Source: Symsagittifera roscoffensis (Eukaryota; Xenacoelomorpha; Acoela; Convolutidae). From it: a stretch of DNA of 64,000 nt. This document shows, piece by piece, positions 37,486-47,614 of this stretch. The stretch is from positions 38,467,888-38,531,887 of the forward strand of contig NC_087065.1 of assembly GCF_963678635.1 (NCBI RefSeq), read 5' to 3'. The stretch's first letter is position 1. Every line of letters begins with the position of its first letter. Made by a program: the position numbers and the translations under genes. The notes under the pieces are model-generated. The model was not told the DNA's origin and did not search any database. It saw only the letters and a list, made by a program, of their open reading frames with translations.

Positions 37486-38670
37486 TTTGGAAAAAAGCAA
37501 ACTCGATTTAGCTGAAGCTTTCGCCTATTTCTCTAAACGGTTGTCGGTCGGAAAACTGACAGTCGTCCGTGCTTTCGCGTGCTGCAAACGCTCGTTCTGT
37601 ACATGATTCAAAAGTTCACAGTTTCAAAATGATGCTTGACATAGGACTTTTTCTCGTGCGAAACCTTCTCGTTGAATACGTTGCCAAAAAAAAAACGGTT
37701 AAGCGCTGATTTTCACTTCAATAATTTCTTAACTCAAACACAATCGCAAACAGAACTGCAAACATATTGCCGAAAACGCAAACACTCAGAAAACAACATA
37801 TTGCAGTTTTAAGTTAAATCGGTCGTTTCAATTTTAGAGTCATTAGGTGAGAGGTGAGTTTAACTCAACCGATGATTCCGTTCCCTGTTTATTAAGCAGT
37901 CAACAAACTTGCTGGCCACCACTTGCGTGTAGTGTTTTAATTTGACCAAAATTCTGTCTAACAGGTGAAGTGGTGGACAGCAAAAAGTTCTACCATCAGA
38001 AAAGATCTAAAAGCGATAAAAAACAATAAAACGTATCGGGCAAACATTTCCAAGTTGTACAGGCAAAACAAAAACTAGTGTTAGAAATCTCATTTTTGAA
38101 TTAGAAATTTTTTGAGAAAGTTCATCAAGATTTGAAAAAGCCTAAGAAAATTGCTCAGTTTTTAAACTATTTATTCATTTTATTTGTAATTTTAACAGTT
38201 TTGATTCTTTTTTTATTATACCGATAAAAATTCATTGTTTTATTGTTTTGAAAGTGTGATCATAATACTTGAAAGTGATTGGTTCACACTAATTGTTACC
38301 AAAGGAAACCTACAGCTTAGTTTCAAGCTGTATTTGACCATTCAAAGTTTTTTCTTTTCGACCGCATAAGAGTAAAGAGATCTACCTAACAATCTTTCTC
38401 CCCCCCCCCCCCCCCTAATGTATCTACTAAATAATTTCCAACCCTGTAAATAAAAACAGTAAGTTTGCTCTAGTGCGTTGTAAGTAGATTCGAATTTTTC
38501 TGCCTTCTGATTGGTCGAAAGTTTGCAAGTAATCTACTTAACAAGCTCCCCCCTTTCTTGAAAAGGGCAGGGGGAGATTGTTAACCAGATTCGAGTAAAG
38601 ACCAAGTTTACATCCTTTACTTCAAGCTTACCAAATTTACTTGAAACCTCAAGTAACAAACCTCAAACTT
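37486..38670. other. Upstream region of the spliced gene, no further gene called
   Basis: The first 150 bp hold several CpGs, unlike the surrounding DNA, and may be the promoter side of the minus-strand gene. A 26-codon plus-strand frame at 37629-37709 starts MMLDIGLFLVRNLLVEY but is too short to call. From 38380 a run of 16 C (38400-38415) and a foldback follow. Confidence 0.4.
38384..38590. repeat. C-run with imperfect foldback
   Basis: ACCTAACAATCTTTCTCCCCC at the left (38384-38404) is an imperfect reverse complement of GGGGGAGATTGTTAACCAG at the right (38571-38587). A third related block, AATCTACTTAACAAGCTCCCC, lies between them near 38531. The 16-base C run lies inside the left arm. Confidence 0.55.
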
Positions 38671-39224
38671 CCCGCACTTAGTAAAAAGAGAAAAGAAAAA
38701 ATAATAATAGATTTTTATTTTCAGTCTCTTTAATTTCAATCAAAAATTGATTATATTTGATTTAGAATAGATTATAATCTTACTAACTTTCAAAAATGAA
38801 AACACTATAATTGATTATAATCGATTATTTTTTAAATTTTTTTTCAATTTTTTTTTAGTTATAATCCATTTTAATCGATTATAATCCACTTTAACGGATT
38901 ATTGTCCATTATTTTTCAACAAACGTCATCGATTCATTTTGTTTTGAATTATAATGTTCTATGTGATTTTAGTTGGTATCATTTTATTCCATTTTTTTTC
39001 AGTTCGGTTTTTTAAAACATTTTCTGGAAATTAAAATAGTGCGACCTCAAAAAAACGCTTCGAAATGCAAAAACTTGATAATGAACTTCTTGTCATTAGT
39101 ATTGATAAGGTTGAGTCAACGTCTGCCAGGGTCGCGGCCTTTTAGCTGAGGCTGAAACTAATATTATTTACCGAACGGCATTACTGTATCCTTTTTAATG
39201 GGATAGCAGTCCCCTCTGTTTGTA

Positions 39225-39480
39225 CCCATTTGTCCCTCTTTCAATGACTGGGAAAGGTCTTCAAAATTACTCAACCTTTCAATTATTGGTTCCCTACGTG
39301 TGCCCCTGTGACTGTCTGAATATAAGTCCCTATGCGTGCCCCTGTGAAGGTCTGATTATGTGGTTCTATGTGTGCCCCTGTGAGTGTCTGAGTATATGTC
39401 CCTATGTGTTCACCTTTGAGTGTCTAGGTATGTGTCCCTATGTGTGTCCCTATGAGTGTCGGAGTGTGAGTGTGACCCTG
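39225..39480 (+). repeat. Minisatellite, about 42-bp period
   Basis: Blocks of GTCCCTATGTGTGCCCCTGTGA plus GTGTCTGAGTATAT-like words recur about six times with substitutions. The frame 39220-39510, with its CPYVCPCEC words, is the translation of this repeat. Confidence 0.8.
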
Positions 39481-39585
39481 AGGGTTCTGTTTTTTAGGTG
39501 GGAGGGATGATGTGTTAGCTAGTTTTTAAAAATAATTTTCTCATAATCTTTATTTTCATTTTGATTCTTCTGCTTATGTCTCAAC

Positions 39586-40063
39586 CACCTGAAGGTGCAT
39601 CCTACCTACACCCACCTGTCATCTGAAGGTGTACCTTACCTATATCCACCTGTCACCTGAAAGTGCATCCTACCTATTTGAAATATGAATTTAAACTACT
39701 TTGAATCAGTCTAACTTTTTGGCAAAAATATCTATCAATCACACCAATATCTCATCGATGACTTGATCAAAAGCACAGCATGAGAAAGTTTAACTTTACA
39801 GGTCAGAAAAAGTTAAAACAAAAACGAAAAAAAAAACGGGAAGCACTATGGCAAAAGGCTTCTCAGAAATCCTAGATCGGCACCTGAAGTTTTTTTCTTC
39901 GATATACTTGAAACTGGTTTCCTAGGTGAGTTATTGGAGCACAAGTCCTGAGTTTTCGAACAAGGAGAGGTTCGACATCATACGATTCTTCAATTGGACT
40001 TACCCACCTATCACCTGAAGGTGCATCCTACCTTCTTCCACCTGTCACCTGAAGGTGCATGAA
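39586..40063 (+). repeat. CACCTGAAGGTGCATCC repeat, two clusters
   Basis: CACCTGAAGGTGCATCCTACC recurs at 39586-39680 and again at 40000-40063, with spacing of about 35 bp inside clusters. CACCTGAAGGTG has CACCT/AGGTG arms. About 320 bp of unrelated sequence separates the clusters. Confidence 0.75.
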
Positions 40064-40471
40064 TAAGGTGAACTGATGAACTAAAAGAAACTGTATTTTT
40101 GGACTTACAGTTTAAACTTCATTTAAAATTGGTATTTATTGTGTTTTCATGCAGATTAGCTAACTTATAAATAATTAAATTTGATTTTTTTCATGAGGTT
40201 TTATTTTGATAGAAGAAGGGATTATAATATTTTATAATAGATTATAATAGCTTATAAGAGATTATAAAGATTATAAGAGATATTTTGAAAATTTATGATC
40301 AATTATAATTGATTATACCTAACTAAAATGTCACCAAAAATTTTATCCTTATAATGGATTATAAATCGGTTAAACATCTAAATTTGGCGCTTATAATTAA
40401 TTTTATTTTTGCCAAAAGTGCGTTTATAATTTTAAAATAATCGATTATTTTCTCTTTTTACTGAGTGCGGG

Positions 40472-41354
40472 CTCTTACTAAAACCTTTTAGGGGGAATGG
40501 CGTTAACTTGATTCTATGTTGGAAATTTCAACTAATTAGAATTGAGTATTTCACACCGCAGCGCAATAAATTTCAATTTTTTTTTTCAGAATGCATCTAT
40601 GCATCTAGAACAATCTTCTTATTGACTGGCCACCGTAACATATTTAAGTGCCCGTAAAACGCATCAAAAGACTTATCAAATCAGTCTCTTTTTAACAATC
40701 AGAGAACTTGAACATACGTTTATGGTTAGGGAAAAAAGTAATGCACAATTGAGATTTGGCACAATTATCCAATAACTTTAATAAAGAGTGGCTTCACCCT
40801 CAAATTATGTCTTCTACACAAAATGATTTCGAATTGACCCGAATAAAGGAAATTGGGAAATTGGCAAAAACAGTAAATTTCAACTTTACTTTTTGCCAAA
40901 CACCAACAGCAAATATGCAGTTTGTTGCAGTTATTTTTCGTTTGTTCGAGATAAATTAGGCGTTGCCATAAATAACTGCTAAATTATATTCTCTTGAACT
41001 AAGTTGCGCATTGGAATCATTAATAACAATAAACAAAACAAAGCAAAAACGCGTTTTATCGTCTTATTTGATTAATGTAAGAGCTAAATTAAGAACAAAG
41101 ACAAAGAGGGCAAATAACAGTTTGGAAAATTAGGATAACAAATTACCTTTTCCTAGTTTCGTATATCTGTGTCAAACGCGAAATCTTACCTGATGGGGTC
41201 GGGTAAAATACCCATTAAGTGTTCCGAGAGAAAGGATGTTTTGACTTGATATTAAATATATGGTCCAAGCCGCAAACGGGGTCTTCAGTGACGAATCTAT
41301 TCATAATTGATTTATCAACTGGGTCTTATATCAAATTTGCGATCTATACGATAC
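40472..41354. other. Intergenic or 3'-untranslated DNA
   Basis: A good donor-like CATCAG/GTAAGA on the minus strand near 41191 and several acceptor-like sites suggest an intron in a 3' untranslated region or a missed exon of the neighbouring minus-strand gene. I could not join it to a reading frame. Confidence 0.3.
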
Positions 41355-42145
41355 TCAACAGGGCCATAATTTGGGTCTAACCTGTTTTAGAACTATAGTT
41401 GTTAAAATAATACACAAAATGGGGCTGAGAAAGCAGACTATAGCGTTCAGATTAGGGCTACGTGCTGTAAAGGTGCTTTCCTTTCCTATTGGGGTTGAAA
41501 CAGAAACACACCATGCAATATATGGGTAAGTAGTCGGTCTATAGGAATGGAAAGCAACTGCAAAAACAACAATAAGAAATGGTAATTTTTGTCAATCGAA
41601 CCAAAATGAAAAAAATTCACAGCTTCTTTGTATATAAAATCACTTTCAAAGAGCTTCAATTAAAAAAATCGGCGCAAAAATAGTGCTTTAGGAATATAAA
41701 AAATATGGAAGTTTTCAACAAAAAATGGAATCTGTTGTGACAATGAATTTATTGGAATAATTTTAAAATAAAATTACTGGAATTAACATTTTAATTTGAT
41801 CAATTTACTTTCGTATGAATTCAAGACGTCTAAGATGTACCGTGGAAATTGGAACGCAATTACAATGTTGTAGCATATGAGGGTATGGTGTAAAAGAGAG
41901 AAAAAACAGGAAATGAAAAAGTGATATTTTACCTGGTGTTTGATCCGCAGGACTATACGTTGCATAGGAATACCCACACGCTATGGAAATTTCAAAAATA
42001 CAATAAATCTCACTTTTAAAAATCACCCGAGGCGAAAGCAAGTTGGAAGAATTGTCCCCAGTTCAAAATATAAACCACAAATTTCAATTGAATTTAACGA
42101 TCAGAAGAGGCACCGAGCGTCTGCATTAACACGTTCCACAAATTT
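41355..42145 (-). CDS. 3' part of a spliced gene with a possible membrane segment
   Basis: The minus-strand exons are 42145-42114 (acceptor CCTTAG, donor GTGCCT), 42012-41933 (acceptor AAAAG, donor GTAAAA), 41829-41809 (21 nt, acceptor TCTTAG, donor GTAAAT) and 41557-41355 (acceptor TTTTTGCAG, stop TGA). Phases agree at every junction and the frame stays open, giving about 111 residues. The 21-nt exon is a multiple of three and could be skipped without loss of frame. The second exon encodes a CGYSYATYSPADQTP-like segment. The last encodes a tyrosine- and threonine-rich stretch, then a hydrophobic run (AIVCFLSPILCIILTTIVL) that would suit one transmembrane helix, then a short basic tail. The 5' exons and start were not found. 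I do not recognise a family. The first two exons are less secure than the last. Confidence 0.45.
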
Positions 42146-42244
42146 CTAAGGATTTAGACAAACGTTTTTTCAATTGGCTTATTATAAGCTAACAACTGGT
42201 TCGAAGTTCCGCGTTACAGCCCTCACCGGAATAGGTAGGAATCA

Positions 42245-42669
42245 GTGAGAAACAGAATGAAAATGGATGAAAATTTAGGGGGGCTGGATGGCAAAGGCGT
42301 GCCTTATGCCACTCCCCCCTTAATCCACCCCTTTGATGGCAAAAACTTTTTCATGAGATGGGTCGAAAAAGCTAAAACATCGCTTGATTCCACAGCCCGT
42401 TTGATTGGAAGTTTCAAAGAGCCCCAGAGATTCGACGCCCTCACCAACCAAAGGGTTCCCCCTTTGATATTATTTTTTGACATTTTTGGCCGACGAACCC
42501 TTAAATTTGTTCTAAAGGCGCATTGGGCGCCAATATATACTAGTTTTGAAAGGGACTGTGCAAAAAAAATCTAAATTTTTGGTCAAAATTTTGCAGTAAG
42601 TGCCCAAAAAAGCATTTGGGCTTTTCCAAAACGTGAAAACCTCGAGAAAATCCTAGATCCGCCGCTGAT
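42245..42669 (+). mobile_element. Probable dispersed element fragment
   Basis: The right end at 42669 reads, on the opposite strand, CAGCGGCGGATCTAGGATTT, a form often seen at the termini of hAT-like and other DNA elements. The first part is unusually rich in G and C runs (TTAGGGGGGCTGGATGG; ACTCCCCCC). A 109-codon plus-strand frame at 42245-42574 starts MRNRMKMDENLGGLDGKG. It has protein-like composition but no splice or family support, so I treat it as an element remnant. I did not find a matching left end. Confidence 0.35.
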
Positions 42670-43588
42670 CAAAATCCATTCCAAGCCTTTCACAAAATCA
42701 GCCAAAAATTTTAACTTTCCTCTTTCTTCTGGTCTCATTGACGTCTTGCTGGCCTCTTCAATTCCACACAAACATTTAATGGTTTGAGCGAAAACGTGGA
42801 AAAACGTTAATGATTTGAATGGAATGAGCAAATGCTCAGAATTTTCCGCCGAACCATGATTTAGTAGAAACAGTAGGAAAATCGCCTTTGTGTTAATCGA
42901 ATGAGATAAAGTTTCTATAGAAGGTCAACGAAATTTGTGATTAGAATGGGTTTGTTAGAAAAACTATCAAATAAGAGGCGGAGGAACAAAATAGATTCGT
43001 CGTTGGTGTGGACTGATTGAAAAATTATCCATCACTTTGCAGGAATTTTTATTTATTTTCCCAAGCCGAAGAAAATTTTCTTCCATATCAAATTGATAAC
43101 TTGTTATTTCATGTTCATACCCGAGACTTTGATTTCGTTTTATAACATGACTGCTTGTACATCAGGGCAAAGCCCTGAATGTTCAGACTGCCCCTTAATT
43201 CACGTCAAATAGTCTTTGGAATCTCAAAGGGCATATTTGGGCAATATCAAAGATCAAGTGTGCAAAATTGAGTTGTGAAAAATTAATACGACCGATTAGC
43301 TAGCCTCAAATCAATTTGTAACGATTTTGTAGGGCGGGATAATACGCCACGCATGAATAATTCGCGTTACGCTTTCAGCATTATGAATATCGTGACACAA
43401 ACTTAGTCAAATTGGCAACTTTCAAACTCCTAGAACTTCGCAAAAAATGGTCTGAGGTAAATTATTTTTTTTCTAACATTTGATTTCAGGGAGTCGATAT
43501 CATCAATGGGGCATTAAAATTTCTGTTAAAAACTATAATTTGGATCGCTGAAAATTCCGTTTTCTTCGAAAGCTGGATTAGTTACGAC
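42670..43588. other. Unassigned DNA
   Basis: I see no open frame of interest and no clear repeat, apart from short AT-rich stretches. Confidence 0.5.
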
Positions 43589-44303
43589 TACAGTGCTGAT
43601 TTAAATTAACCGGACAAAACGCGTTCTACTTGAAATTTAAAACGCGTTTTTCTCAAATAGGGTTGAGTTTAGGTGAAAATTTATGATTAAAAAACTTGCT
43701 TAAAATTTTAGCAGAATTAATATGGTGTAATTTGTTTTTGAAAACTCTGGCCCAAAATTTTAACCCAAAAATGGGTCATTTTGACTTTTCTTAGTTAATC
43801 AAAAATTACGCCAAAAATACCCAGTCAATCACAGACATAAATGTATCAAAGTGAGCCCCTTACGTAGCCCAACAAACTTTAACAAAGGTATATTCACCAA
43901 AAAAAAAAATTGCAAACCGTTTAAAAATTTTATTTAGTAAAAACGACTTTTTTTGTCTATCAAACAAAAATAAAATAAGTTATACAATGTTTTGGAGAAT
44001 ATACCTTTGTTAGAGTTTGTTGGGCTAGGTAAGGGGCGCACTTTGATATAATTATGTCTGTGATTGACCGGGTATTTTTGGCGTAATTTTTGATTAACTA
44101 AGAAAAGCCAAAATGACCCATTTTTGGGTTAAAATTTTTGGCCCCAATTTTGCAAAACAAATTACACCATATTAATTCTGCTAAAATTTTAAGCTAGTTT
44201 TTTATTCATAAATTTTCACCTGAACTCAACCCAGTTTGAGAAAAACGCGTTTTAAATTTAAAGTTTAACGCGTTTAGTCCGGTTAATTTAAATCAGCACT
44301 GTA
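43589..44303. mobile_element. Palindromic MITE, Tc1/mariner-like, TA target site
   Basis: The element is bounded by TA on both sides and begins CAGTGCTGATTTAAATTAAC. The right end is its reverse complement. The inverted arms run about 306 bp (43589-43894 and 43997-44303) around a centre of about 100 bp, with scattered mismatches; for example AACAAACTTTAACAAAGG faces AACAAACTCTAACAAAGG. It has no coding capacity. TA duplication and a CAGTG terminus are typical of Tc1/mariner non-autonomous elements. A transcript would fold into a long hairpin. Confidence 0.85.
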
Positions 44304-44381
44304 CTGCGATTACGAAATAACTTTCACCAATTCTTGAGCTTCTCAACAAAAATCGAAATTTCCTACTGCTTAAATTTCCAA

Positions 44382-44860
44382 GCTGATTTAAAATAACCGG
44401 AAACAACAAACAAAATGTGAATTTTTAATAGTTTTTTTTCTCAAATTTGGTGGAGATTAAACAAAAGATCAATAGGATAAAATTTTCTGGGATTTCCAAC
44501 AGAATTGATATGGCGCAGTTTATCCTTTAAAGTTACCTGTCAAGCTTTTTGCCAGATTTTTTCCCTTAAAAAGGTCATTTTGGTTTTATTTAGTTATTCA
44601 GCAATTACACTGAGACTACCAAATTAATTGATGAAAAAACTGTATCACAAAAAGCCTCTTACACACCCCGACGAAATTCTAGAAAGTTAAAATCTCCAAA
44701 AACCTCTATAAGAGAATATATTTTTGGTTGATAGCCAAAAAAGGTCATTGATAAAAAAAATCTTCTATTTGTGAGTATGAAATCGCTATCTGTCAATATT
44801 ATGCTACTTGAATATTCATTTGGTAAGTTAAAATATGTCCGGTTTCTTAGAGTCCTCGGC
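44382..44860. mobile_element. Decayed relative of the palindromic MITE
   Basis: GCTGATTTAAAATAACCGG at 44382 matches the MITE terminus, lacking its first bases. Then ACAGAATTGATATGGCGCAG, AAAAAGGTCATTTTGG and TTAGTTATTCAGCAATTAC follow in the same order as in the left arm of 43589-44303. A TGTCCGGTTTCT word near 44838 may be what is left of the right end. It lies between the intact MITE and the end of the retroelement. Confidence 0.6.
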
Positions 44861-44903
44861 TGTTTCTGCTTCTAAATCACCTGTCTCTCTTGCTATTCTT
44901 AAC

Positions 44904-44909
44904 TTTATT
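44904..44909 (-). promoter_or_regulatory. Possible polyadenylation signal
   Basis: AATAAA reads on the minus strand within TTATTAATAATAAAG, about 35 bp beyond the candidate polypurine tract. It is in the place expected for a 3' LTR, but the motif is common in AT-rich DNA. Confidence 0.3.
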
Positions 44910-44940
44910 ATTAATAAATTTTCAGTGTGGGTAAGTCCTA

Positions 44941-44951
44941 CCCCCACTCCC
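44941..44951 (-). promoter_or_regulatory. Candidate polypurine tract of the retroelement
   Basis: The minus strand reads TTTTTGTCCGGGAGTGGGGG, with the purine run GGGAGTGGGGG followed by TAGGACTTACC. Its position after the last coding remnants suits the plus-strand primer site and the edge of a 3' LTR. No matching 5' LTR confirms it. Confidence 0.4.
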
Positions 44952-44965
44952 GGACAAAAATATCC

Positions 44966-45054
44966 ATCGACGTCCCCGTCGATCGCATACCGGATATCAA
45001 GTCGAGGTTAGAAGCCGGAATGAGTAATTGCCCCTCCTGGGCAGCCCAGGAGGG
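44966..45054. repeat. Two perfect hairpins at the retroelement 3' end
   Basis: ATCGACG-TCCC-CGTCGAT lies at 44966-44983 and CCCTCCTGGG-CAG-CCCAGGAGGG at 45032-45054. Both sit between the last duplicated block and the candidate polypurine tract, on sequence not repeated elsewhere in the window. Confidence 0.7.
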
Positions 45055-45411
45055 ATCATCCCTTTCGGTTTTTACGTATTTCTAGCTTCCACGATCTACA
45101 TCTTGAATCGTTTACTGGTCTCCTTTGGGTCCGACGTCATTTCGTTCAGCCATTCCAAGACACGCAATTTGTCAAGTCTTGTTCATATGCCTGCTGTTGC
45201 TCGTCGTCGAATTCTACCACGGGCTTGGACCGGTCATCGACCCACTCCTCGTCGTGATCATCAACTATGTCAATGTCCTGTGACACAGTTATTTATTCTA
45301 GACCCACTACGTCTTCCATTATCTTTTTTAGATCTATCCTGTCCACTACGAAGTCGTCTCCGTAAGGATTAGATTTCTTCGTGAGTCTTGTCTTGTCACT
45401 CTGTCGAGTCT

Positions 45412-46657
45412 CTATCGTAATTGGAAGAACCGGTTCCAAACTTGTGGGACCTGCATTTGGTCGGGGTCTTGCCAGTCCTCCTCTGCGTAGGGTAAGGTTT
45501 CTTGATCTGCTTCGATCACTTCGTTGGGATCAAGGTCCAGTGGTGGACTTGTTCCTTCCTCTACGAGCTGATTTCCATCGTTCTTTTCCCTGGTGCCCTT
45601 CTCGTTGACTTCACAAGCAGGGTCCATCATTAGATAATCCCCCTCTTCCATGTCTGCAGGTATACACCAGTCTTCTGTCGATAGGTTGTGTAGCTTAATG
45701 TTTTTGTAATGAGCGGCTCGACCAGTACTCAGTCTATAAAAGCGTCCCTCCTGGTGCACTTCCGTAATCATGAAAGGTCCCCTCCACATTTTTAGGAGCT
45801 TTTTTGTTCCTTTCGGTGGTATAACGTTCTCAAATACCCATACGTAGTCTCTTACCGAGTAAGTTTTTGCACCAGCTCGTTTCTTGTCGAATCTTTTCCT
45901 CTGCCTTGCCTGCGCCTATTGATAATTTCGTCTACACAAGTCGTTCAACTCTTGCTGACGTCTAATCACATCCCTTACATAGACCTGTGGTGACGTTTTC
46001 TTTCCCTCATACTCTGGGTAGAAGAAAGTCAGGGGCAAAGACTTCTCGTGTCCAGTTAGCATCATGTGTGGACTTACTCCAGTAGAGGAGTGTTGCGTGC
46101 TGTTATAAGCTCCCATCGTTCTTTTCCCTGGTGCCCTTCTCGTTGAATTCACAAGCAGGGTCCATCATTAGATAATCCCCCTCTTCCATGTCTGCAGGTA
46201 TACACCAGTCTTCTGTCGATAGGTTGTGTAGCTTAATGTTTTTGTAATGAGCGGCTCGACCAGTACTCAGTCTATAAAAGCGTCCCTCCTGGTGCACTTC
46301 CGTAATCATGAAAGGTCCCCTCCACATTTTTAGGAGCTTTTTTGTTCCTTTCGGTGGTATAACGTTCTCAAATACCCATACGTAGTCTCTTACCGAGTAA
46401 GTTTTTGCACCAGCTCGTTTCTTGTCGAATCTTTTCCTCTGCCTTGCCTGCGCCTATTGATAATTTCGTCTACACAAGTCGTTCAACTCTTGCTGACGTC
46501 TGATCACATCCCTTACATAGACCTGTGGTGACGTTTTCTTTCCCTCATACTCTGGGTAGAAGAAAGTCAGGGGCAAAGACTTCTCGTGTCCAGTTAGCAT
46601 CATGTGTGGACTTACTCCAGTAGAGGAGTGTTGCGTGCTGTTATAAGCTCCCATCAC
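45412..46657 (-). pseudogene. Integrase C-terminal domain remnants, distal block
   Basis: Frames at 46454-46657, 45916-46152, 46103-46327 and 45412-45789 encode pieces of the end of integrase: the MGAYNSTQHSSTGVSPHMML segment that follows the catalytic core, and the WRGPFMITEVHQEGRFYRL segment typical of the GPY/F module. The first two and the next two are copies made by the 538-bp repeat. The tail after HNLSTEDW is acidic (EEDWQDPDQ) and matches no domain I know. Confidence 0.8.
45575..46650 (-). repeat. 538-bp tandem repeat, two copies
   Basis: Units start at CCATC at 45575 and 46113 and the last ends before CCATC at 46651. Each unit spans the integrase C-terminal part, from GAYNSTQH through the GPF motif to KNDG. 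Since 538 is not a multiple of three, each repeat shifts the frame. Confidence 0.95.
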
Positions 46658-46670
46658 CTGTGGAAGGTAT

Positions 46671-47069
46671 CTAGTACCTGGAACAATATACCCTCAGCAT
46701 CGACACTAACGTTCGATTCTGCCTTTCCACTAAGCCATTCGTCTGAGGATGGTATGCGGTGGAGTGAGCCTGAGCCACCTGCGAACGTCGCATGAGATCT
46801 TTTTTAAGTTCTCCCACGAAAGCTGTTCCGTTATCCGATTGGAGCGTCATCGGACAACCATGTCTCGCTATCCACGTGTTGATTAGGTGATCGCAAGTCT
46901 CTTCTGCTGAGGCAGTTATGCAGGGCACGGCCTCTGCATACTTCGTGAAGTGATCTATCATGACTAAGACTTGATTATAACCACTGTCTGTCATGTATAT
47001 CTTTTGGTGATCAATCTGTACCACCTCATTAAATTCAGATGACTCGATCGACTGCAAGTGAAATCGCAA
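46671..47069 (-). pseudogene. Integrase catalytic core, distal block
   Basis: The minus-strand frame of 132 residues carries the DDE residues of a retroviral-type integrase: D in VLVMIDHFTKYAEAVP, D in LQSDNGTAFVGEL and E in AYHPQTNGLVERQNRTL. This is the Ty3/gypsy form. All three residues are intact. The frame stops at 46671 (CSRY then stop), just before the C-terminal part, which continues in another frame after 46657. The core alone may look functional, but the protein is broken. Confidence 0.9.
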
Positions 47070-47583
47070 CTTTTTTTGGATCCTTGACCTGTTGGCATGA
47101 CAGGCATGCTGTTACCCACTTCTCACATGCCTTTTTCATTCCAGGCCACTCAACGCATTTTAGAATCCTCTGGTATACTTTGTCGATTCTCTGATGGCCC
47201 ATCTGATCATGTGACCTGCATTAAAGTTCTGTTTGATAGAGTTGCGGCAACACTATCGCATTGTATTTGTACAGGACTTTGTCCTCTTCTCTTCTCTTGC
47301 AAGCCACAATCCCGTCCTTGTTCAGATATAACCTTCCCTCTTTCTGCATAAAGTACTGTCTCAGAATGCGATAACTGTCTTCCTCCAGATCTCCTTTGTC
47401 CGGAGCTCCATTTTCAATCCACCTTTTTAGGTTGCTCGTCATGCGGTCATTTCTCTGTGCCCTTTGTAGGTCCGAGAGTCTGTATCTCGTCTTCAAGTAC
47501 GTCTTCATGACCTTCATTTGACTATTCATTTCATCTGGCTGATGCGTGTCATCTTCCATCTTAACGCACCAAATCCTCGCCAA
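47070..47583 (-). pseudogene. Integrase N-terminal region and zinc finger, distal block
   Basis: The frame at 47221-47583 (KMEDDTHQPDEMNSQMK to QLYQTEL) gives the region before the zinc finger. In a different frame, about 47230-47090, the sequence reads HDQMGHQRIDKVYQ, then WVTACLSCQQVKDP, the H-x3-H and C-x2-C halves of the integrase HHCC zinc finger. A frameshift therefore separates the two parts. Confidence 0.75.
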
Positions 47584-47614
47584 TGGTTGTGTTTATTGTT
47601 TGAACGGTTGAAGA

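Larger units (their letters stand above)
38671..40471. mobile_element. 1.8-kb element with terminal inverted repeats, non-coding
   Basis: The left end starts CCCGCACTTAGTAAAAAGAG and the right end is the reverse complement of CCCGCACTCAGTAAAAAGAG, with one mismatch in 20. Inside each end lie many copies of the palindrome GATTATAATC and its variants (38700-38920 and 40200-40450). The interior carries two minisatellites. No transposase frame is present and I see no clear target-site duplication, so the superfamily is unassigned. A fragment near 39865 (TCCTAGATCGGCACCTG) resembles the element end at 42669. Confidence 0.6.

Noticed and set aside
39220-39510. Cysteine-rich 96-residue protein (CPYVCPCEC pattern)
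   Set aside because: It is the translation of a 42-bp minisatellite (14 codons per unit) inside a non-coding mobile element.
45028-45372. Plus-strand frames inside the retroelement, such as 45028-45372, 48713-49021 and 58901-59563
   Set aside because: They are antisense to gag, linker and integrase remnants with clear family motifs on the minus strand.
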